Source of the DNA: Mytilisepta virgata | Taxonomy: Eukaryota; Mollusca; Bivalvia; Mytilida; Mytilidae | Assembly: GCA_028015205.1 (NCBI GenBank) | Contig: CM051517.1 | Location: 42,667,135 to 42,731,134 of the forward strand | Length of the DNA: 64,000 bases | Reading direction: 5' to 3' | Part shown: in pieces, positions 36,301 to 45,253 of the stretch | How the letters are laid out: each line of letters begins with the position of its first letter | Numbering within the stretch: the stretch's first letter is position 1 | Notes under the pieces: generated by a model | What the model was told of the DNA's origin: nothing | Seen by the model: only the letters and a program-made list of their open reading frames with translations | The model's database searches: none | Program-made: the position numbers and the translations under genes

Positions 36301-39300
36301 ATATTGGGATATAGTACAGGACAAGATAATACGTGGAAATAGACCTACCGCTGTAAGTTCAAAAATAGGTTATTTATTATCTGGACCCATCCCTACTAAG
36401 AGCAACAACATGTCAACTTCAATGATGAACATTCTTGTATGCCACAAACAGGAAGAAACCGATCTTGAGAAATTTTGGAAACTTGAATCGTTAGGAATCA
36501 ATGCCAAAGAACAGAATGATCCGAAAATGAATGACATTATCGCAGACTACATGGAAAACTCAATTATCAAACAGAACGAGAAATATGTTGCTAAATTACC
36601 ATGGAAAGAAGATTCGCCCAAACTACCTACCAACAGAAATGCTAAGAACTATTGTGACTGAAATAGAAGCAACTAAGAACAATCGTCCGATAACTTATAT
36701 ATCTACCGATATCACAGATCCCGAACCGCTAACACCAGCACATATGTTATATGGACGTAGAACCGACTGTGCACCAGATGAAATCGCATTAGAAAATAGT
36801 GTTTTGACCGAAAATTTACATTCGAAACTTAACACAAACTTACAAAGACAGAACGAACTTTTACAACAGTTTCGAAAACGATGGACGCATGAATATTTAA
36901 CATCTTTGAGAGAGTATCATCGTACGACCGGTAAAAACGAACAATTAATTAAAGCTGGAGATGTAGTACTTATGCATAACGATTCCAATCGCATTACATG
37001 GAAACTTGCCGTTGTGAAGGAACTGGTGCGTGGGAAAGATGGACTTATCCGATCTGCCGTAATTAAAACAGAAAATGGAATTACGAATCGTCCCATAGTG
37101 AAACTGTTTCCGTTGGAAGTAAGAGGAGCCATCGACGAATGAACCATTTTGCCCGCCGGAGGATATGATGGAAAAAGAGACTGTGTTAATTATATCATTA
37201 GAGACTGTGCTAATTGTATTTAGTTAGAGACAATTGAGTTTAATTTTAATTCATTTCTTCAGTGCAAGTTTTATTACTCATTCATTACTTATTGACATTA
37301 GAATTTATATTGATCAGAGATATAGACATTTTATTCTATAAATAATGTTATCATATTGTAATTTATTTTGGTTAAAAGTGATTTTCGGCGGCCCGAGAAT
37401 GTTGTAAATTACGCTAAAAGTAACGTCGCCTTTGGCGGCGCGGCCGCTCAACATTGTGACGTAACGCTATTGTAACGTTAGTTGGTTATTAGAAGTTTGT
37501 AATGAAAGACGCATTCAATTTGTTGACGCCTTGACCAACTCCCCTAAACACAACGCGAAGCCATTCTACGATAATGTTCTTTGTTTCAAAAACGTGTGTC
37601 ATTCTTAGGTCATATTGTTTCTGCTGAAGGTGTCGCTGCAGATCCCAAAAAGATAGAATGTGTCAAATCATGGCCAAGTCTAAGATCAGTTAAAGATGTT
37701 AGGAGTTTCCTCGGCACTTGCTCATATTATCGCAAGTTTATAAAAAACTTTGCAGTCATTGCAAAACCATTACATAAACTTACAGAGATAAACTGTCCCT
37801 TTGTTTGGAATGATGAATGTGAAAATTCGTTCAAGGTGTTGAAAAATGCTCTTGTTACATCGCCAATATTAGGTTTCCCGGATATGTCAAAGCCCTTTTT
37901 GCTCAATACTGATGCCAGCAGTCATTCAATTGGTTCTGTACTCTCACAAATAGTAGATGGCAAAGAAGTTGTTATTGCCTATTACAGCAAAGCACTGAGT
38001 AAACCACAACGACAATACTGCGTGACTCGCAGGGAACTTTTAGCTATCATCTTGAGCATTAAACAGTTCCACCATTACTTATATGGTACGAAATTTCTTG
38101 TACGAACAGACCATGGTGCACTCACCTGGCTGCTACGGTTTAAAAACCCTGAAGGACAAATGGCCAGATGGCTTGAAATGTTAAGTACCTACGATTTTGA
38201 GGTTCAACATCGCCCTGGTAAACAGCATGGCAACGCAGATGGTTTGTCTCGTCGTCCATGTATTAATTGTAAACATTGTGAAAGACAAACACAGAAAGAG
38301 ATTAAAAGTTCTCACGATGAATTTATAGAATCCTGTAAAAGGACTAAGAAGAAACCAGTCAGTGATGATTCTTCAGATGATGACGAACTATATTGTAGAT
38401 GGTTCGAACATAAAACAGAAAATGAAATGTCAGTTGCTCAGAGCAATGACCCAGTTCTTGCTAAATTACTAGAATTAAAAAGAAAATACAAAGAAAAACC
38501 AAATTGGTCTGAAATAGCTATAGAAAGCGTACAGTTGAAAAAGTACTTGGGCCAATGGGGTCGCATAGTATTACAAAATGGTGTCGTATACAGAAAGTGG
38601 ATTCATTCCACTACAGAACAAACTGTTATGCAGTTAATAATCCCCCATGAATGGACTCAAGAAATTCTTGAAATGGTCCATGACGATTTGCAGTCAGGCC
38701 ATCTTGGAATACATAAAACTACCGCAAGGGTTCAAAACAGATTTTATTGGCTTGGTTATAAACAAGATGTCATCAGACACATTCAACAGTGTCAAGTTTG
38801 CAATACACGCAAACAACCTTCTAGACGAACGAGAAGCAAAATGAAACAATACAATGTTGGAGCTCCTCTAGAGAGAGTCGCTTTAGATTTAATTGGCCCA
38901 TTGCCATTATCTTACAACGGAAACAGATACGCATTGATTGTTTCTGATTATTTTACTAAGTGGGCCGAGGGTTATCCCCCCCCCCAAACATAGAAGCTCA
39001 AACAGTAGCTGAAAGCTTTCTCTTTAATTTTGTCTGTAGGTTTGGTATCCCACGCCAAATACATACAGATCAAGGGAGACAATTTGAATCCACACTTTTC
39101 AAAGAGTTGTGTGAAAAGCTCCGAATTAATAAAACGAGAACAACGGCTTTTAGACCACAAAGCGATGGGCTTGTGGAAAGACTAAATAGGACCCTCGAGG
39201 ACATTATAAGCAAATATATCAATAAAAACCAAAGGGACTGGGATGAGCAGCTCCCATGGGCCCTTATGGCTTATCGCTCATCTGAGCATGAGACAACAAA

Positions 39301-42300
39301 ATTGTCGCCTTGTATGCTTATGCTAGGCAGAGAAATAGAACTCCCTATATATCTTATATATGGTCCCCATCCCCAGATAGAAACTTTTTCAGATGAAATA
39401 GAAGCTTGTTCTTCTTACGTTCAAAATGTACAGAAACTTTTGTGGAAAGTGCAACAAAAAGCGTGTGATAATATTGTTTCTGCTAGCAATAAACAGACGT
39501 CAATACGACATTAGTTCTAAACAAAATTTCTATAAAGTTGATGATCTTGTGTGGCTCAGCATGCTTTCTAGGGCTAAACACATAAGTCCAAAACTCCAGA
39601 AACGATGGGATGGTCCCTACAAAATAAAAGAAGTCATATCAGATGTGATCTATAAGATTCAAAAGAATAATGCAAAAGCACAAGTTGTTCATCATGATCG
39701 ACTTAAGCCTTTCTATGGGCAAGCTGACTTGACTATATAATTATAATAAACTCTAAATATTTGAAATACAATGTATCAAAGTACTGAAGAGCACTGTAGA
39801 AACAAGATCCTCATAATAAAAATAACTAAATTTTATAATCTGTTTAAATACCATAACAGAAACAATGATAAATTTCTGATAAAAGATGCATAAATTGCAC
39901 TCAAACAAATCATATAGCTGCTTTATGCAGTTAAGTAAATTTCAAATAGCAAGCAATCTGGGATAACTGGTCATGTGATTCCATGTCTATGCATTAGCAT
40001 GACATGTTGACTAATTATTGGTCCCAATTCATATATTTTCAGATGGCTTTCCGATGTAGAAATTGTGGTTTAACATTTCACAACCACAGGACTTTGATGC
40101 GCCACGTAAGGGCTGAACATCCGACGAAACTACTTCAATGCAATCTATGTAATTTTACAATATCTTCAAACATTAAGAACAAAATGCTGCAACACCAAAA
40201 CAACAGGCACAAGCTGAAAAAACTAGATGTGACCGAGGTCATGATGCCTGTGGCTCCGAATGAGCTTAACCCAAGCTCTATACCAGCCGCAGCTGGTAAG
40301 TCAAGTGAGATGAGTCCACAAGGACAACCACTAACCACATTGAAAAGTGGGTCCACTACCAAAAGAACAACTGAGATAGAGGCTTCACCTGTACAAATTA
40401 TGTATGGGATTGAACATCACCAGGTGTCACCCATTAAGAAGGATCTTATGAACCTTTTTGGACCACCAAGGAAGGTCATTTCTCCGTTGCCGCCTACACC
40501 GAAAAGAAGGAGAGTTGAAGTCAAATCAAAAACAAGAGTAGAAAAAAAGGATAGCAGCCATTTGACAGTACCCAATGTAAATGACAATAACAAAGAGCCA
40601 AAACAATGGCTGAAGTTTTTGGCTCCGCCGAGCAGTTACAGTAAAATGCAATTTGCAAAGGACATTAAGCTTCTCAGAAAAGAAGCTCTGGAGAGCAATA
40701 CATACACCAGCTCGGTGATACCCTTAGGGTATGGCAGTGTGAAAAAGGAAGAAAAAGTAGTGCTGACTGACGGGACAGTCTATATGATGACAGCTACATG
40801 GGTAGCTGATCCTCAGCTCTCAGTATTAAAAACAGCCGAGGCTCAAACGGAGAGAGTAAGAACAGAAGACAAAGCAACATATGCGGGGTATCTGTTTCTG
40901 GCAAAGAAAGTATTGGACAAAAGCACGGAAACTAAAGACTTTGATGAAACTGTACCATTTGAAATGAAAAAACCATCTATGGTTCAGGAAGACGATAAGT
41001 GACGATGATGACTCTTCTTCAGATGATGGACGCTTTTCCGCAGATTCCAGTAGTGAAACTGACACCGCCTTGGAAAATGAGTCGGACACAGAGTTAGAAA
41101 CAGAGACAATTAAATTTAAAGTTGAAGTTGACAATTAATTTAAGAAATAACTGTAGATTTGTTGTAAATGATAGTTCTATTACCATGATGTCTTCCTGTT
41201 CGGGACGAACATGTCTTTAAAGAAGGGGGCAGTGTAACGGATGTGTTACAGGCCCCAGCTTTTGGATGTGTTTTTCACGGACAGGAATGACCTTTGAAAT
41301 TTGAATATGTTTTATCCGACTGTATTTGTTTATATGCATGAATATATGAGATTATCCTTAACTAAAAGAATAGTGACGTCACATACATTTAACATGTTCA
41401 GCTGTCGTATCTATTGTTTTGATTACATCAGTGTGCATTTTAACTGATATATTGATGTATTTTATGATCTTATCACTTTTCATGCATCCATGTTTTAAAA
41501 TATATGTATTGTTTTTAATTACAGGTCGGTCTGGATGGTCTGGTCACGCATATGTCATTTTTACTGACGTTTTGTAATGTGTGTTTCTCCAGTGTTTTAT
41601 TTAGCACTGAAATCGTAATTCTTTGGCTAAATTCATCATTTAAAGTGCTGAATATAGCTTTTCAATTGTATTTCTACCTATTTCTAAAAATTGAAGCATT
41701 TTGGCAAAGTTTTAAATCTTATTTTTACAAAAAACGTCACTTTTCAAAGATCCAAAATCGAGTGGGTCAACATTGAACTTACCATTTTATATATTTCTAT
41801 TTCCTTTCCGTTCCTGACAATTTATAGGAGTAAAGTTCTAGAGTGGTAAAACTTTTATATAATCCATTTTGAATCATAGAAGCTTTCATATTTTCGTAAT
41901 TTCCATTTTCCAGTGAGTCACAAACACAACCTGGACGTTTCAGACGTTTTGTTTACGTTGCCGAAAATAGGTTCAATGTCGTTATGACGTCACAATCAAA
42001 TGTAGTCCCAAAGTAGTATAAATAGGGCTACTGATCACACATTCGGGAGTCGTAGATTGACTCCCGAGCATACTCAGTACGCTCAGAAACAAAAACATCA
42101 ATAAAATAAATATAAATATACAACAACCAACGTCAAAAGACAATTTACGTCCTTTTGAATAGTCTACCAAAACACATACAACAATTTCAAGGTTATTATT
42201 ATTAAACATTATATTAAAAGTCTTTATTGACTTCCAATATTTACAAAAACAAAGTTATTATAAACAACTTGTTGTTTATATACAACGACACCAAACTTTG

Positions 42301-45253
42301 AAATCGATATATAAACAACTTGTTGGTAGAATACCAAACTGTATATTTTGACGTCATTATTGAACAAAAGAGACTCAGTATGAAAACCAAACAAACGTTC
42401 AATCATTGTTTACAAAACAACCCGAATATCCGAAGTGTTTAGTCGATAGCACGAGTTTACGTTTTTATAGTCTGTTTCAATGTTCTATATATATATATAT
42501 TGGTGAATCACTTTTCAAAACATTTATGAAAACATTCCGAAACAATAATAAAAATAGTTAATGCATATATTTTAGATGACTCACAAATTATGTTTTAATT
42601 AATTGTATTTGTTGGGAAACACTTGACCAGAACTATCCAGAACCGACTGCTTGCAATACTTTCGATTTTAATTATTTTATTTCGATTATGATAATAATGA
42701 CCTGTTGTTTCTTAATTACAATGTTGTTTGTTAATTGTTTCAGAGTTTAATAAATCATTATTTATCTAAAGAATTAATAAATTGGAGCATCAGAACTTTG
42801 GCCAAACGCACATTACTTGTGTCTGTCGTCGTCATAACAAGTCTTGGGATAAAAGTCCATGAGACCTAATTTTTAGTGGATTCCTTGTTTAAAAGTTTAG
42901 TTGTTCGTTTCAGCCGTAGCGTCGCAGGGACGCTACAATATGTTCTAAAAAGACATGAGACTACAAACGTAACATGTGTTGTAAAAATTATTTGTGAAAT
43001 GCTCCAAATCCAGATCGTAAAAATAATTTGTGAGATGTTCACATATTAGTCAAAAACATGGCGGGTCGTTTGAAGTTTGCTACTGTTTTCGTCTTCAACA
43101 TTAAATTACCTTAATTTGAAGGTACAAAAAGATAAATCATGAAAGCAAAATCAAATAACAATACCACAAGTATGAACCATAATTTTGATTGCCTATTAAA
43201 GTACATTGACCAGGTCGATCATATGGAGTCGAAAATTGACAACGATGTGGATGGAAATACAAAAACTCTATTTTTTCAACGATTTTCCAATTTTCCTAAA
43301 AAATAGGTGTATTTTAGTGTCTAATAAAATAAAGTAAGTACGGTACTTCATAAGAAATTATAAAATCCAGCCATTTTTTGTTAGGTACATGTCTATTATA
43401 CTGGTAAACTTCAAAACTCTGGACAACAGTTTGATTCATGTACAAAAGGAAAACCATTCCGATTCAGACTTGGAAAAGGGGAGGTAATAAAAGGCTGGGA
43501 TACGGGTGTAAGTGGTGAGTACTAGGAATAATCAGTTCAAAAAATAGACTAGACAATATTTGACCCCAACTGTATAGAAATAAAATGCATCAAATTAGAA
43601 ATGAAAGAGGTGTTTAAGTAAGAAGTAAAGTTTGATGGATGGACAGATGGAGCAGTAACAATATCCCTGAACCTTTATTGAAAGTATTGGTATAATAAAT
43701 TTTTTTAATCTGATATATAAGAAAAACATTACATACTTGTATACTTACCAACCAGCTTTGGAATCAAAGTTAATATGGGGTCAAATAATGTGTTTTTGCA
43801 GTCAGGTTAGAATATTCTGTCAGAGATGTTCTGTGGTCATTGCTGGGAAGAAAATTAATCAAAATAATAATTTTCTATATGACTTCTTGACATGTTGCTG
43901 ATTTATTCATGATATTCTGATGTTTTTTTACTTATTTCAAGGAATGAAAGTTGGAGGCAAGAGAAAATTAACAATACCATCACAGCAAGGGTAATATTAT
44001 TTTTTCTGTAATTGAACTAGACAGATTTCCCATTTCATTGCATAAAAGATTGATCTGAATGACCTTTGATTAATTGACTCAAAATACAATGTAAAAGCTT
44101 TCCAGGAAATTGTAGTACATTGAAACTTGGTTTTCTGGAAAATGACAATAGAAACTTTACATCTATGATATAAATTATTAGAAAAAATTATCATTAGTTT
44201 GAAACTTCAAAATACATAAGGGAACTTCAAAATACATAAGGGAAAATACATCTACATAGTGAAAGATTTAATTTTTTTTAAACATACAGTGTATTTTTGG
44301 ACTATAAAAATGGTTCAACAGAAACAGTGTGTGTATTTTATTTGACCAAGTTTGAATTATCAGTTTATAAGTAACATGGACTTACAATGGTGGGGCAAAT
44401 TTCTTGTCCCATGGCTATAGGTAACTATCTCATATCCACTACATTCAAATATAGACACAGTTATGTTCAAATGTAACTGGAAACTGCTTTAGCATAATAA
44501 ACTATAGCTTGTGGTAAGTGTTGTCTCAACAACAAAAAGCTTAAAGAAGAAATTCAGAAAATCTGCAATATACTTTACAAAAAAAACAAAGAGGCAAGTA
44601 ACTAATCTAAATACAGTAGAACTTCCATGGCTCGATCTCCAAATCCAAATCTGTTCGAGTTATTGGTAGTTCTAGTTACCAAAATTTGTCCAGGTATCAA
44701 AAATTGCCAGAAACATCAGAATACAAGTTGGCATAGCTAATCATAACCACAAAATATTTCTAAATTAAAATTTAACAGGTTAATCACTAATCAACAGTTA
44801 TCATGACATCTTTATTACGTATATTTGTATTAAACTTGTGATTGTTAGATGCATACCTGTAAGTATCAGGCAACAAGATTGTCCATTTAATTATCAAGTG
44901 AGTTTTCAGTGGTAAAATACACTATTTTGTAAATGTTGTAACCAACATTTTTGTTTGACTTTTCGAGAAATCTGTGTTCAAGAAACCGGGGCTTTGTCAA
45001 CATGAAAATAATGGGAAAATTGACGGGACTTTCAAAGCACTTCGAGCCAGAGGTAATTTTCGAACGATCCGAGTTTGACTGTAGTTATATTGTGACAGTT
45101 TTAATGTTTATATACATAATACAATACTTTATATTATTACAAACCATTACATGAAGTAATAATCTGTATTGTAGATATGGAAACCAGAGACAGGGTCCCA
45201 TTCCACCAGGAAGTACATTAATTTTTGAAGTGGAGTTAAAGGCTGTCAGTTGA
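18314..45253 (+). CDS. FKBP46: Nucleoplasmin-like FKBP-type peptidyl-prolyl cis-trans isomerase
   Basis: Coding exons: 18314-18323, 19519-19605, 21993-22151, 22727-22837, 23148-23204, 23666-23787, 24949-24985, 25529-25659, 27184-27270, 28332-28454, 43385-43514, 43942-43990, 45175-45253. All have GT/AG borders and compatible phases, totalling 1182 nt (393 codons plus stop). Exon 1 encodes only MFWG. Residues 1 to about 100 form a nucleoplasmin-like domain ([44 protein letters not shown]). Residues about 105-195 are acidic; about 196-285 are Lys-rich and NLS-like. Residues about 285-393 are the FKBP domain with the drug-pocket residues kept: [37 protein letters not shown]. Family members (insect FKBP39/46) are nuclear and nucleolar histone chaperone/isomerases. 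The gene appears intact despite a 14.9-kb intron 10. Confidence 0.93.
18747..19140. repeat. Inverted-repeat element in FKBP intron 1
   Basis: TGTTCTCACTGTATCG, GCGCTTTCAATGTAATTT and ATCTTGAAAAATAAGTA at 18770-18843 reappear in reverse complement at about 19051-19130 (ACTTATTTTTTCAAGAT, AACATTGGAAGTGCGATACA, GGGAACAGAGTATAC). The end motif AAACATTG.ATCTGG also occurs in both orientations. Likely a worn MITE or two head-to-head copies. Confidence 0.5.
19164..19329 (+). repeat. Partial copy of the AGCTCACCTG...CTAGT repeat
   Basis: ATGGTCCTCTTTCAGAATTG, TATCAACCAAGATGGC and the 3' end GCGATACAGGCTCCTGGGAG closely match the 3' part of the full copy at 20207-21670. Truncated at its 5' end. Confidence 0.65.
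20207..21670 (+). mobile_element. AGCTCACCTG...CTAGT interspersed repeat, near full length
   Basis: Starts with a near-palindrome (AGCTCACCTGACCC, AA, AGGGTCAAGTGAGCT; 20207-20237) and ends with GGCTCTTGAGAGCC followed by TCTAGT. I recognise the family from memory as very common in bivalves. The interior holds about four tandem modules of roughly 166 bp, each with ACTGTCAACCAAGATGGC, CCTATGG.AAATTCA, ATCTTCTTGTCTGAAA and TGGTCCTTAG.TGGTCCTC (module starts near 21017, 21183, 21350 and 21515). No ORF of substance. It lies in FKBP intron 2, in the sense direction of the gene. Confidence 0.7.
23446..23618 (+). mobile_element. SINE, 5'-truncated copy
   Basis: TGTGTTCGACTCCGATCTTA, GGTCGGTGGTTCTCTCCGGG, CTTCCTCCACCAATAAAAAC and the tail TAAAACCCCAATTAAAC match the SINE at 59400-59645 on the other strand. 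The tRNA-like head is absent here. The core is like the MetaSINE central domain described from bivalves (memory). It lies in FKBP intron 5. Confidence 0.75.
26370..26600. repeat. Degenerate relative of the 16.3-kb palindromic element
   Basis: ATATTTCACTCTATTGAATG, a GTAACAAATAG.TTTCGGCCA-like stretch and ATTACTATACAGAC parallel ATATTTCACTCTAGGAAGTG, the ACCGTCGCCAACGACGTTGC region and CTATACAATG at 16340-16400. ATAAACAGAAT also recurs. Diverged and without clear ends. Confidence 0.35.
27720..28230 (+). repeat. Two diverged tandem modules (about 188 bp)
   Basis: TTTCAAAATTTTGTTGC, GGACCATGGACCA, GGCTGCTGTTA, AAATCCTTT.CTCTAAA and GTTGAAAGGATT occur twice, offset by about 188 bp. The wording is similar to the modules inside the AGCTCACCTG repeat, so this is probably an old relative. 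It lies in FKBP intron 9. Confidence 0.5.
28455..29513 (+). other. FKBP intron 10, part left of the retrotransposon
   Basis: No gene. A possible worn DNA element starts at about 29051 (TACCGTAATAACCC, repeated CTAATTATT.GAC). A similar CTCTATTTTTTC.ACGATTT motif lies at about 43268 on the right of the LTR element. Confidence 0.4.
29514..31197 (+). repeat. 5' LTR of the Gypsy element (1684 bp)
   Basis: Begins TGTAACAGATG and ends GGGACGCTACA, so the ends are TGTA...TACA. It matches 41233-42937 almost base for base. TATAAATA lies at 30298-30305 and AATAAA at 30381-30386, which places the RNA start at about 30330, gives a short R, and leaves an unusually long U5 of about 0.8 kb. Confidence 0.95.
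30266..30386 (+). promoter_or_regulatory. LTR core promoter and poly(A) signal
   Basis: A perfect CRE palindrome TGACGTCA (30266-30273) lies 24 bp upstream of TATAAATA (30298-30305); AATAAA follows at 30381. A second TGACGTCA is at 29655-29662, and TGACGTCATT recurs at about 30632. The same sites are present in the 3' LTR. CREB/ATF-type control is inference. Confidence 0.6.
31199..31218 (+). other. Primer-binding site of the Gypsy element
   Basis: TGGTGGCCAGTGTGGGGACC starts one base after the LTR. It begins with TGG, complementary to a tRNA CCA end. I cannot assign the tRNA. Confidence 0.6.
31294..32790 (+). pseudogene. gag: gag of the Gypsy element, frameshifted
   Basis: Three overlapping frames. 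31294-31827 gives a hydrophilic N-terminal part. The continuation is in the frame 31773-32576, with a capsid-like region: [50 protein letters not shown]. The nucleocapsid lies in a third frame to 32790, with a zinc knuckle [14 protein letters not shown] (CX2CX4HX4C). The first two changes of frame look like single-base mutations in short runs (about 31750 and 32570). The last, into pol, may be a genuine -1 frameshift. Confidence 0.85.
32785..34323 (+). pseudogene. pol: pol part 1: protease and RT, cut by insertion
   Basis: The pol frame is open from about 32785. The protease has [14 protein letters not shown] and later PAVIGYDFL. The RT has [54 protein letters not shown] and the catalytic box [13 protein letters not shown], ending at KISPEKC. 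A 3.25-kb BEL/Pao-type element lies immediately behind this codon, so the RT thumb, RNase H and integrase are separated. Up to the cut this part has no internal stop. Confidence 0.92.
34324..34497 (+). repeat. 5' LTR of the nested BEL/Pao element
   Basis: Begins TGTTGTAAATTACGC, contains the GC-rich GGCGGCGCGGCCGC, and ends TTCTACGATA. Same sequence as 37400-37573. A primer-binding site candidate TGGTGCCGTGACC follows at 34501. Confidence 0.92.
34524..36650 (+). pseudogene. gag: gag-protease of the BEL/Pao element
   Basis: The first frame (ATG 34524) runs about 53 codons and loses frame by one base near 34684; the main frame then continues from there. It carries [20 protein letters not shown] (DUF1759 capsid signature), a zinc-knuckle cluster [26 protein letters not shown] and [13 protein letters not shown], then a DUF1758-type aspartyl protease ([30 protein letters not shown]). 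It ends at the RT entrance ([19 protein letters not shown]), where the internal deletion starts. Confidence 0.88.
36640..37142 (+). pseudogene. Integrase C-terminal remnant (DUF5641 type) of the BEL/Pao element
   Basis: After the deletion, in another frame: [32 protein letters not shown], a helical [19 protein letters not shown] and [20 protein letters not shown]. This is the end of a BEL/Pao integrase. No DDE core precedes it. A polypurine-like CGGCGGCCCGAGAA (37386-37399) lies just before the 3' LTR. Confidence 0.85.
37400..37573 (+). repeat. 3' LTR of the nested BEL/Pao element
   Basis: Same sequence as the 5' copy at 34324-34497. It is followed by the second copy of the ATGTT target duplication and the resumed Gypsy pol frame. 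Confidence 0.92.
37574..39740 (+). pseudogene. pol: pol part 2: RT thumb, RNase H, integrase, two frameshifts
   Basis: Resumes with [18 protein letters not shown]. RNase [58 protein letters not shown]. Integrase: zinc domain [17 protein letters not shown] and CQVCNTRKQ, core [19 protein letters not shown] and [15 protein letters not shown]. The C-terminal part has [10 protein letters not shown] and [13 protein letters not shown] run of ten C at 38976-38985 breaks the frame in the integrase core, and one extra A near 39490 breaks it again. It is interrupted at the front by the BEL/Pao element. Confidence 0.92.
39741..40042 (+). other. pol-ORF3 spacer with a possible splice acceptor
   Basis: Non-coding, AT-rich, ending in CATATATTTTCAG directly before the ATG at 40043. 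The pyrimidine-rich end plus CAG is a good 3' splice site and would let ORF3 be made from a spliced RNA. Confidence 0.5.
40043..41138 (+). pseudogene. ORF3 of the Gypsy element: C2H2 zinc-finger protein
   Basis: The frame is open from 40004 to 41002, but the best start is ATG 40043, right behind a splice-acceptor-like CAG. Residues 5-26 form one C2H2 finger (CRNC, 12 residues, H, 4 residues, H). Residues 33-56 form a second, wider one (C33, C36, H51, H56). An SV40-like nuclear signal PKRRRV lies at residues 153-158. The rest is polar, with a compact block around 190-300 ([39 protein letters not shown]). The frame ends at 41002, but a shift by one base gives 45 more codons of Ser/Asp/Glu-rich tail to 41138. 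It occupies the env position but has no signal peptide or membrane segment. Probably a nuclear nucleic-acid-binding accessory protein. Confidence 0.75.
41219..41232 (+). other. Polypurine tract of the Gypsy element
   Basis: AAAGAAGGGGGCAG immediately precedes the 3' LTR, as needed for plus-strand priming. Confidence 0.7.
41233..42937 (+). repeat. 3' LTR of the Gypsy element (1705 bp)
   Basis: Matches 29514-31197 with about 16 base differences, one missing C (about 42127) and an extra segment of about 22 bp after the ATATAT run near 42500. CRE, TATA and AATAAA sites are conserved, so transcripts could start here and run toward FKBP exon 11. Confidence 0.95.
42938..43384 (+). other. FKBP intron 10, part right of the retrotransposon
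   Basis: No gene. A CTCTATTTTTTCAACGATTT motif near 43268 echoes the left flank at about 29130. The acceptor is TTAG at 43381-43384. Confidence 0.4.
44614..45081. mobile_element. TA-flanked TIR element in the last FKBP intron
   Basis: TA precedes CAGTAGAACTTCC at the left and TA follows the right end, which reads CAGTCAAACTCGGATCG inward on the other strand. CAG ends with TA flanks suit Tc1/mariner or pogo-type MITEs. The TIR match is short. A worn relative lies at about 8820-8935. Confidence 0.4.

Larger units (their letters stand above)
34324..37573 (+). mobile_element. BEL/Pao-type LTR retrotransposon, internally deleted, nested in Gypsy pol
   Basis: Two LTRs of 174 bp (34324-34497, 37400-37573), identical as far as I can compare, are flanked by ATGTT at 34319-34323 and 37574-37578, a perfect 5-bp target duplication. 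The body is only 2.9 kb. It has gag (DUF1759 type), zinc knuckles and a DUF1758-type protease, then jumps to the C-terminal end of integrase (DUF5641 type). RT, RNase H and the integrase core are missing. It is therefore non-autonomous and very recently inserted. Confidence 0.9.
29514..42937 (+). mobile_element. Gypsy-type LTR retrotransposon with an extra zinc-finger ORF
   Basis: A 13.4-kb insertion in FKBP intron 10, same strand as the gene. Order: 5' LTR, primer-binding site, gag with zinc knuckle, protease, RT, [BEL/Pao insertion], RNase H, integrase, C2H2 ORF, polypurine tract, 3' LTR. The PR-RT-RH-IN order is that of Gypsy (Ty3-like) elements. Without the nested insertion it would be about 10.2 kb, large because of the 1.7-kb LTRs and the third ORF. 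LTRs differ at roughly 16 substitutions and two indels by eye (about 1%), so the insertion is young, yet the coding part has several single-base frameshifts plus the insertion and cannot be autonomous. The flanks AATAG and ATATG are not a clean duplication. Confidence 0.92.

Noticed and set aside
29051..43342. An older DNA transposon enclosing the Gypsy element (TACCGTA...TACGGTA)
   Set aside because: The terminal match is only about 9 of 11 bp, and the inner shared motif is in direct, not inverted, orientation, so the case is not convincing.
44951..45154. 67-codon ORF in the last FKBP intron
   Set aside because: Lies inside the TA-flanked TIR element and has no recognisable domain.
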